Below, piece by piece: positions 35,313 to 42,169 of a DNA stretch of 64,000 bases. Each line of letters begins with the position of its first letter. Positions within the stretch are counted from its first letter, which is position 1. This DNA is from Varibaculum cambriense DSM 15806 (GTDB taxonomy: Bacteria > Actinomycetota > Actinomycetes > Actinomycetales > Actinomycetaceae). The notes under the pieces were generated by a model. It had not been told where the DNA came from. It saw nothing but the letters and a program-made list of their open reading frames with translations, and searched no databases. The stretch is from positions 744,001 to 808,000 of the forward strand of contig NZ_ATUF01000002.1 in NCBI RefSeq assembly GCF_000420065.1. Reading direction: 5' to 3'. The translations under genes were made by a program, and so were the position numbers.

Positions 35313-35972
35313 GTGGCTATGCAACCAGAACTGCACCTTGAAGTAGCTCAACCCGGAGCTGAGGTGGAGGCGTTTTTTGGGTCCTCCTATGGAAAGATGC
35401 AGGCTTATGCCCAGATGTTGGCGGAGCAGGGGGAACTGCGGGGCCTGATCGGTCCGCGGGAATTACCGCGGATCTGGCCGCGACACATCTTAAATTGTGC
35501 GTCGGCAGAAAAGTTTTTACCGTTGGGCCGTGACGTAACCATTGCCGATGTAGGCTCTGGAGCTGGACTTCCAGGGATTGTTTTGGCAATTATGCGACCT
35601 GATCTTAAATTCTTCTTGATTGAACCTTTGGCTAGGCGGGTAGTGTGGCTAGAGGAAGTAAAACAAGAGTTAGGATTGGATAATGTGGAGATTTTACGAT
35701 CTCGCAGTCAGGATCTCCCTTCCGAGCAGAAATTTTCCGCGGTTACCTCGCGGGCAGTGGCGAATTTAAAAAAGCTGATCCGGATCTCCGGGAAGTTGGT
35801 GGCTCCTCGAGGACGGATGCTAGCAATTAAGGGTGAGCGTGCTCCTTTAGAATTGTCGGCGGCTGAGGCGGAGTTGCGGGCAGCTAAGCTTGATAACGCA
35901 CACATAGAAGAAGTTCCTTCTCTAATGGACGATTCGATTACTCGGATTATTATGGCAACCAAACGCCCCTAG
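35313..35972 (+). CDS. rsmG: 16S rRNA (guanine-527-N7) methyltransferase
   Basis: 219-aa SAM-dependent methylase of the GidB/RsmG family that modifies G527 of 16S rRNA. Motif I ADVGSGAGLPGIVLA and the segment AVTSRAVANLKKL are present. Starts at GTG 35313 or ATG 35319; neither has an obvious Shine-Dalgarno sequence. Keeps its usual place between khpB and parA. Confidence 0.95.
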   Translation: MAMQPELHLEVAQPGAEVEAFFGSSYGKMQAYAQMLAEQGELRGLIGPRELPRIWPRHILNCASAEKFLPLGRDVTIADVGSGAGLPGIVLAIMRPDLKFFLIEPLARRVVWLEEVKQELGLDNVEILRSRSQDLPSEQKFSAVTSRAVANLKKLIRISGKLVAPRGRMLAIKGERAPLELSAAEAELRAAKLDNAHIEEVPSLMDDSITRIIMATKRP

Positions 35973-36005
35973 TGGCTACCTATTTTTTGCATTTTTGGAG
36001 GCATA

Positions 36006-36911
36006 ATGAGCAAGCATCGTTTAGCTGATGCCGCTATGGTGGAACAAGCAGATACCGATGAAGAGTTTTCCAGAAGGGAACGCGGTAGCTCTAAGCTTCA
36101 GTTGGGCGCTTTACCGCATCCGCAAAGTACCCGGGTAATTGCAGTAGCTAATCAAAAAGGTGGGGTCGGTAAAACCACCACCGTCGTAAATATCGCAGCG
36201 GCTCTGGCTTTAGGGGGCCTTAAAGTACTGGTAATTGATGCTGACCAGCAAGGTAATGCTTCTTCTTCGCTGGGATTTCGGCATCTAGAGGAAGATCAGA
36301 ATTCTCTCTATGAGGTGATGACGCAGGGAATTCCCTTGCGGGAAGCCTTGTTACAGAATGAGCAACTACCGAATTTGTGGGTGGTACCGGCCTCTATGAA
36401 TATGGCCGGGATTGAACTGGAACTTAATGAGCGAACGAATTTTCAACAAATTCTAGCTGAAGCCCTGGGTGAGTTACTTTCTAGCGGTGAGCAATTTGAT
36501 TACATCTTTATTGATTCACCCCCTTCGTTGGGAATTATGACGGTTAATGCCCTCGTGGCTGCAAAGGAAGTATTGGTACCCTTGCAGGCGGAATATCTTG
36601 CTTTGGAAGGGCTCACGCAATTGACGAAAACCATAGATATGTTGGTTATTCGGCTTAATCCCACTCTGCGTTTCACTGCCATTTTACCCACGATGGTTAC
36701 GACTAATACCTTGCTCAGCAAAGGAGTATTAGAAGAGGTAAAAGCTTATTATGGTGACATCGTGATGCAAACTATTATTCCTCGTAACATTGCCTTGGCG
36801 GAAGCGCCCTCTCATGAAGAGTCAATTTTGACTTACCAACCGGCTTCTAAAGGTGCAAAATGTTATTTGGATGCTGCATATGAGTTAGTTAGTCGTGAGG
36901 TGAAATCGTAA
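36006..36911 (+). CDS. parA: Chromosome partitioning ATPase ParA/Soj
   Basis: 301-aa Walker-type ATPase that moves ParB-parS complexes apart over the nucleoid. The deviant Walker A is ANQKGGVGKTTT; DADQQGNASS and IDSPPSLGIMTVNAL are the other nucleotide motifs. About 40 residues precede the core. TGGAGG stands before the ATG. It overlaps parB by 1 nt. Confidence 0.97.
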   Translation: MSKHRLADAAMVEQADTDEEFSRRERGSSKLQLGALPHPQSTRVIAVANQKGGVGKTTTVVNIAAALALGGLKVLVIDADQQGNASSSLGFRHLEEDQNSLYEVMTQGIPLREALLQNEQLPNLWVVPASMNMAGIELELNERTNFQQILAEALGELLSSGEQFDYIFIDSPPSLGIMTVNALVAAKEVLVPLQAEYLALEGLTQLTKTIDMLVIRLNPTLRFTAILPTMVTTNTLLSKGVLEEVKAYYGDIVMQTIIPRNIALAEAPSHEESILTYQPASKGAKCYLDAAYELVSREVKS

Positions 36912-38059
36912 TGACGCGAAAAAGTCATTTAGGGAGAGGACTGTCGGCACTGATCCCTACCGAGCCGGTTGAAACTAGAACAAATGAAATTGCGAAAGAT
37001 GCTAATACCCGACCGGCAGATATTTTTTTTGGAGGACACGGACATTCCCCTAAGGGTGGTTCGGCAAAAGATTTATTGGAACCCCGAAAAAATGTTTCAC
37101 GTGAAACATCGAGTGTTTCTAGTAAAAAAGTAAATCGAAAAACTAGCACGTCTGGATTGACGAAGAAAAATCTCAAATCTGATGCGAAACAAAAACCTGC
37201 AGCGGATGATGTTTCACGTGAAACATCACTGGTGCCAGTGCCAGGTGCAAAACTAGAATTAATTGAGGTTGCTAAGGTACATCCGAACCGGTCACAGCCG
37301 CGACAAACCTTTGATGAGGACGAAATTGCTGAGCTCGCTGCCTCGATAAAAGAAGTCGGCTTACTCCAGCCGATCGTAGTACGCACAGATCCGACTGATA
37401 AAAACGCGTACGAACTTATAATGGGAGAACGGCGTCTGCGGGCTTGCCAACTAGCGAAGGTACCGCAGGTTCCAGCTATTGTTCGCGAAACTAGCGACAA
37501 TAAAATGTTGTTGGATGCGCTAATTGAAAACCTGCATCGGGTACAGCTAAATCCTTTAGAGGAAGCTGCCGCCTACCAGCAATTGATGGAAGATTTTGGG
37601 TGTACTCAACAGGAGCTATCTAGGCGGGTTGCGAAGTCTCGTCCCGCCATTACCAACGCCTTGCGATTATTACGCCTGCCCGCCAGCGTACAACCAAAGG
37701 TCGCTGCGGGAGTGCTTTCGGCGGGGCATGCGCGAGCTTTGCTGGCGGTTAGTGATCCGCAAGATCAGGAATACTTGGCGGAGCGCATTATAGCTGAGGG
37801 ACTATCGGTACGCTCTACCGAAGAAATTGTGGCGCTGGGAAATGTTCGGGGAGCACCTGTTCGTACTCGTAAGAATGGGCCAAGGCGCGAAATTCAGCTT
37901 TCACCGACTCAGACGGCTACTCAGGAACGGTGGACAGAAATTCTTGATACCCGAGTATCACTTAAGCCCGGAAAAAAAATTAGCAAGTTGGTCATTGAGT
38001 ATGCTGATGAAGCTGATTTGGAACGTCTGACCAGCTTACTAGAACAAGCTAGGCAGTAG
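36911..38059 (+). CDS. parB: Chromosome partitioning protein ParB/Spo0J
   Basis: 382-aa CTP-dependent clamp that loads at parS. It contains the ParB/Srx domain with GERRLRA, the LIENLHRVQLNPLEEA segment, a central helix-turn-helix and a C-terminal dimerisation domain. The ~100-residue N-terminus is long and disordered. Two parS sites lie inside it, and as a result it contains VSRETS twice (codons ~62-66 and ~101-105). Confidence 0.97.
   Translation: MTRKSHLGRGLSALIPTEPVETRTNEIAKDANTRPADIFFGGHGHSPKGGSAKDLLEPRKNVSRETSSVSSKKVNRKTSTSGLTKKNLKSDAKQKPAADDVSRETSLVPVPGAKLELIEVAKVHPNRSQPRQTFDEDEIAELAASIKEVGLLQPIVVRTDPTDKNAYELIMGERRLRACQLAKVPQVPAIVRETSDNKMLLDALIENLHRVQLNPLEEAAAYQQLMEDFGCTQQELSRRVAKSRPAITNALRLLRLPASVQPKVAAGVLSAGHARALLAVSDPQDQEYLAERIIAEGLSVRSTEEIVALGNVRGAPVRTRKNGPRREIQLSPTQTATQERWTEILDTRVSLKPGKKISKLVIEYADEADLERLTSLLEQARQ
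37093..37108. promoter_or_regulatory. parS centromere site 1
   Basis: TGTTTCACGTGAAACA, a perfect 16-bp palindrome identical to the universal parS consensus, inside parB. It is read in frame as part of N-V-S-R-E-T. Confidence 0.97.
37210..37225. promoter_or_regulatory. parS centromere site 2
   Basis: A second perfect TGTTTCACGTGAAACA, 117 nt after the first and in the same reading frame of parB (D-V-S-R-E-T). Confidence 0.97.
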
Positions 38060-38096
38060 CCTTAAAAGGTACCAACTAGCATCCCTCCTAATTTGT

Positions 38097-39059
38097 CTAG
38101 CTGCGTTGTCCCCTACCAGCGGCTTGGAGAGTGATGATCTCGATTAATTTTCCGAAGCCGGTATCAGCCTCAGCTGCTAGTGGCCACAAAGAAGTATCTG
38201 TCATTCCCGGAACCACATTTGCATCTATAAACCAGGGAGTACCGTCACCATCAACGATGAGATCGATGCGTGAAAAATCTTCTAATTCTAAAACGCGATG
38301 ACATTCTAAAGCTAGGGTTCTAACTGATTTATCAAGCTCGGACGCTAAAGGTGCCGGAGCAAAAAATTCGGTACGTCCGGTTAGATAACGCGCGTCAAAA
38401 TCGTACCTACCCACATCGGTACGGATTTCCACCGGCGGAAGCGCCCGCGCCGTTCCCTGTTCTTCCACAATCGATACCGAAATTTCACGACCCTTGATGA
38501 ACCGTTCAATCAGTACTTCATCATCATATGCAAAAGCGTTTACCATCGCGGTTCGCAAGGCACCCTCGTCCTCAACGTAGGTAATCCCCATTGCTGATCC
38601 GCCGCGAGAAGGTTTCACCATCAACGGATATCCCAAATGCCTAGAGACTTCCTTGAGTAGGGTATCTGCCCCTACCTGGCGAAATAGAATCTGGGGAAGT
38701 GCAACTGACTGCGGAGTAGGCAAGCAATTTTTTTCCACCACTGATTTGGCAACCGGTTTAGAAAGAGAAATCCGGCAGCCCTTAGGACCGGAACCTACAT
38801 ATGGCAATCCGCTCAACTCTAATAAATCTTGTAGGGAGCCATCCTCGCCCTCGCGGCCGTGAATAATCGGCCACACCACGTCGGGTTCAAAATCTCTTAA
38901 AGAATTAAGTAAATCCCGGTCAAGTTCTAAACTTTTGAGTTCATGACCAAATCTGCGTAACTGGGTCGCTACTCGATTCGCAGAACGTAAAGAAACCTCC
39001 CGTTCATGTAGCTGTCCCCCGGTAATAATCGCAATTTTTAAGGCAGCGTCACTATTCAT
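38097..39059 (-). CDS. ddl: D-alanine--D-alanine ligase
   Basis: 320-aa ATP-grasp ligase that makes the D-Ala-D-Ala of peptidoglycan precursors. Motifs: HGREGEDG near the N-terminus, VKPSRGGSAMGI, FSRIDLIVDGDG and the C-terminal metal/phosphate motif. The last reads DANVVPGMTDTS, with Asp in place of the usual Glu of E-x-N. ATG 39059 follows AAAGG and overlaps the aminotransferase stop by 8 nt, so the two are coupled. Function as Ddl is well supported, though the Glu-to-Asp change might shift metal handling or specificity. Confidence 0.85.
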   Translation of the reverse strand: MNSDAALKIAIITGGQLHEREVSLRSANRVATQLRRFGHELKSLELDRDLLNSLRDFEPDVVWPIIHGREGEDGSLQDLLELSGLPYVGSGPKGCRISLSKPVAKSVVEKNCLPTPQSVALPQILFRQVGADTLLKEVSRHLGYPLMVKPSRGGSAMGITYVEDEGALRTAMVNAFAYDDEVLIERFIKGREISVSIVEEQGTARALPPVEIRTDVGRYDFDARYLTGRTEFFAPAPLASELDKSVRTLALECHRVLELEDFSRIDLIVDGDGTPWFIDANVVPGMTDTSLWPLAAEADTGFGKLIEIITLQAAGRGQRS

Positions 39060-40323
39060 TGCTCTTACCTTTCTGCTGGGAAGCAAATAACTTAACCAGT
39101 TCCATTTCCCGATGCACCACCTTCGCTAAACGGCGTACCCCTTCACGAATCTCATCTGGGGTGGGATAACAGAATGAGAGTCTAATATTTTGATGTCCCT
39201 GGTCAGAGGCATAAAAAGCGGTTCCTGGAGTATAGGCAACCAGCTCACTGACTGCTCTATTTAGCATAGCTTTGGAATCTAGACCTTCCGGGAGAGTTAG
39301 CCAAGTATAGAAGCCACCATCGGGCACCGTCCAGCTGCATTCAGGTAGATAATCATGTAAAGCAGTTAGCATGGTATCGCGACGACCTCGGTACATTTGC
39401 CGGTAGGAATCAATCTGTCCGCGCCAATCATAATCCCGCAGGTAGGCATGAATCGCCATCTGCCCGACCATAGAGGGCGATAAAATGGCTGATTCCGAAG
39501 CCACCACTAGTTTGTCTCGTACCGCTGGCGGTGCGTAGGCCCAGCCAATCCTGAAGCCCGGCGCGAATATCTTAGAAAAAGAACCTAAGTAAACTACCAG
39601 ATCAGGTGCTAGTTCTACTAAGGGAGTTAAGGTCTGTCCTTCAAAGCCGAGCAGGCCATAAGGGTTATCCTCTAGAACCAGAACCCCATATTTGCGGCAC
39701 AGATTAACTAACTCTTTGCGCCGAGAAAGAGACATGGAAACCCCAGCAGGATTATGGAAATTGGGGATGGTGTAAAGGTATTTAATCCGTTTTCCTTCCG
39801 CCCGAATCTGCTCTACGGTGCGGGCAAACTCTTCGGGAATCAAACCTTCGTCATCTAGGGGAATATGACGGACATCAGCTTGGTAGGCCTTAAAGACACC
39901 TAAGGCTCCTACGTAAGAGGGCGATTCCGCTAATATTACGTCTCCTGGCTCAATAAAAAGCTGTGTTACCAGGTCTAATGCCTGCTGGGATCCGGTGGTT
40001 ACCACCACGTTATCCGGGTTGGCATGGATGCCTTCGGCCGCCATGACTTCGGTAATAGATTCGCGTAAAGGTGCCCAACCTTGACCCCCTCCATATTGCA
40101 TTGCCTGCTCGCCATGCTCGAGCACCAATTGCTGGGCACTATTAGCTAATTTTGCGAGCGGAAGGTCATGAATATTGGGCATTCCGCCCGCTAGGGATAC
40201 TACTTCGGGACGGGATACCACTGAAAATAAGGCCCGAATTTCAGATTCGCGAAGGTTATGAGCTCGCGCGGCGTAGGAATCCTGCCAAAGATCGAGATGG
40301 GTTCCATGCTTTTGCGCGCTCAT
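39052..40323 (-). CDS. PLP-dependent aminotransferase (class I/II, MocR/LysN-like core)
   Basis: 423-aa fold-type I aminotransferase. Motifs: SLAGGMPNIHDLP, TTGSQQALDLV, NPAGVS, LEDNPYGLL and the PLP-lysine segment YLGSFSKIFAPGFRIGWA. It resembles the 2-aminoadipate/aromatic aminotransferase group whose enzymes lack the GntR DNA-binding domain. AAAGGAG before the ATG. Coupled to ddl, so it may feed D- or L-amino acid metabolism for the wall, but the substrate cannot be read from the sequence. Confidence 0.85.
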   Translation of the reverse strand: MSAQKHGTHLDLWQDSYAARAHNLRESEIRALFSVVSRPEVVSLAGGMPNIHDLPLAKLANSAQQLVLEHGEQAMQYGGGQGWAPLRESITEVMAAEGIHANPDNVVVTTGSQQALDLVTQLFIEPGDVILAESPSYVGALGVFKAYQADVRHIPLDDEGLIPEEFARTVEQIRAEGKRIKYLYTIPNFHNPAGVSMSLSRRKELVNLCRKYGVLVLEDNPYGLLGFEGQTLTPLVELAPDLVVYLGSFSKIFAPGFRIGWAYAPPAVRDKLVVASESAILSPSMVGQMAIHAYLRDYDWRGQIDSYRQMYRGRRDTMLTALHDYLPECSWTVPDGGFYTWLTLPEGLDSKAMLNRAVSELVAYTPGTAFYASDQGHQNIRLSFCYPTPDEIREGVRRLAKVVHREMELVKLFASQQKGKSNE

Positions 40324-40421
40324 TTACGTCTCCTTTACTAGATTAATTGCTATTTTCGCATGAAGAACCCAGGTGACCAAAGCCGAAGCCATAAAAAGCG
40401 CAAAAGTGGAGTAAAACGGCT

Positions 40422-41282
40422 TTACTGGAGAGTTGATTTCGGCGCGTTGTCCTCAGGGGACTGACGTTTTCGAGCACGTAGATACCAGATCAAGGTTCCT
40501 AAAAACACTACCAATAACACTAAAAGTAAAGGCAAAAGTAAATCCGGAAGTACACTAGCTGCACTGGTAATCCGGGTTTCCAAAGCCACTTGTTGGGCAG
40601 GGGTAAGTAGGGAGCCTAAGTTAGTACCCCCCGTAATTATTAACAGCACGCCCACGACCGTGAACACTAATCCCGATATCAAAGAACCCCACGTAGTTTG
40701 CCGCCCTAAAAACTTTAGCGGACGCGGGTGGAATAGGCGCTGCTGGCGGGCAGTTAAGGAACCCCAGATTAGAGAAAGTAAAGCAACCGGGGTGAACATT
40801 CCCAGGGCGTACCAAAACATCAGCGCGGCGCCGCGTAAACTGGAACCCGTTAAGGTAGCGGCTGAAAGCACCGCACCCAAGATCGGACCGGTACAACCGG
40901 ATCCAGCTAACCCATAAGAAATACCAAAAAGAAAAATACCAATGACGCTAGGTCGAGTCGCACCTCCCAAAGCTCGAGGTAACGGCAGTTTAGGTAACGG
41001 AAGCGCAAGAACTTGGGTGATACCTAAAAGAGTGATTACCACCCCGACTATTAGGGTCAGCATATGGGAGTGGGAAAGCAACCAGCCCCCCAGCCCTCCG
41101 GCGGCAAAACCTAAGGGTACTAAGGCGATCACCAGCCCGCCTAGGAATATTAAAATTCGCTGCAGTAGTCGCGAGCGATCCTCGAAAGCGCAAGCGAAAA
41201 AGGCCGGTAGTAAAAAAGCACCACAGGGAGCTAGGAAGGTAACTAATCCCCCTAGGTAGGCGATAGTAAAGTTAATAGACAT
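40422..41282 (-). CDS. ccdA: CcdA/DsbD-type transmembrane thiol reductant transporter
   Basis: 286-aa, six-to-seven-helix protein carrying electrons from cytosolic thioredoxin to the cell exterior. The redox pair is Cys20 (FLAPCGAFLLP) and Cys130 (GSGCTGPILG). A Lys/Arg-rich tail is cytoplasmic. It abuts the DsbA-like thioredoxin gene (shared base at 41282), so the two form one redox module. No cytochrome c maturation genes are visible, which argues for a role in extracellular disulfide control. Confidence 0.88.
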   Translation of the reverse strand: MSINFTIAYLGGLVTFLAPCGAFLLPAFFACAFEDRSRLLQRILIFLGGLVIALVPLGFAAGGLGGWLLSHSHMLTLIVGVVITLLGITQVLALPLPKLPLPRALGGATRPSVIGIFLFGISYGLAGSGCTGPILGAVLSAATLTGSSLRGAALMFWYALGMFTPVALLSLIWGSLTARQQRLFHPRPLKFLGRQTTWGSLISGLVFTVVGVLLIITGGTNLGSLLTPAQQVALETRITSAASVLPDLLLPLLLVLLVVFLGTLIWYLRARKRQSPEDNAPKSTLQ

Positions 41283-42109
41283 TAGCGAGTCTTAGCTGTT
41301 TTAGCTGCTATTTCAATGGTTTGAATAAAGCTGTCGGCAGGGAGAGCGCCAGTAATTACATAGTTGTTTATGAAAAATGCGGGAGTGCCACTAAGTCCGA
41401 CTGCATGTGCATGCGAACTTTCATTTTCAATAGTGGCGGCAGTTTCGGTAGCCGCAAAATCTTGGTTAAAACGTGCCAAGTCACTAACGCCGCTAGCTTG
41501 GGCTACTTGGGTAACTAGCTCTTTATTCCAACTAATGTGACCATTACCATCCTGAGCAGCTAGTTTGGTGGCGTTAAGCAGGTACTCCCAAAACTTTCCT
41601 TGTTTAGATGCCGCGATCGAGCCGGCCGCTCCTAGGTCAGAATGGTATTGCGACGCAAAAATTGACAGGTTATTGAACTCGATACGCAAAGTCCCATTAT
41701 CAATATAGGGTTTTAGCTTTGGGAAAACCGCTGATTCATACTGGTAACACATGGGACAGGAAAAATCAGAGAACTGAACCATAGTTACCGGGGCTTTGGG
41801 GTCTCCGATTGCCCGCGGATCCGCTTCATCATTCCGATAAAAAGATTTAATTGCCTTTTTTCCCTGTTCTTCGGTTACCGCGGTAACTCCTTGCGGGAGC
41901 TGATCGCTTTGGCGCTCACTCGAATCGGCGCCGCGATCGCTTTGACTGGCTACAGGAGTATCGGTGCTGCTACTAGCAGTAGATTTGTCCGATCCCAGAT
42001 AGTAGGCAATGGAAAAAACTAACACTAGTACCGAGATCGCCAGCAGCGTCAGTATCACTATGGCTGCTGGTTTCTTCTTTATCGGCGCCGGGTTAACGGA
42101 GTCACTCAT
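41282..42109 (-). CDS. Membrane-anchored DsbA-family thiol-disulfide oxidoreductase
   Basis: 275-aa protein: an N-terminal membrane anchor (AIVILTLLAISVLVLVFSIAY), a ~60-residue Ser/Asp-rich stalk and a DsbA/thioredoxin_4 domain. The active site is FSDFSCPMC (Cys118/Cys121), with the cis-proline segment LSGTPAFFINN. It should form or reshuffle disulfides in exported proteins, paired with CcdA. ATG 42109 is chosen over the GTG seven codons earlier, with AGGAAAGG upstream. Confidence 0.88.
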   Translation of the reverse strand: MSDSVNPAPIKKKPAAIVILTLLAISVLVLVFSIAYYLGSDKSTASSSTDTPVASQSDRGADSSERQSDQLPQGVTAVTEEQGKKAIKSFYRNDEADPRAIGDPKAPVTMVQFSDFSCPMCYQYESAVFPKLKPYIDNGTLRIEFNNLSIFASQYHSDLGAAGSIAASKQGKFWEYLLNATKLAAQDGNGHISWNKELVTQVAQASGVSDLARFNQDFAATETAATIENESSHAHAVGLSGTPAFFINNYVITGALPADSFIQTIEIAAKTAKTR

Positions 42110-42169
42110 AAACTTATTACCTTTCCTCACTTCTAGCCTAAGGGAGATTAGGTGAAGCTAGCTAGTTAG

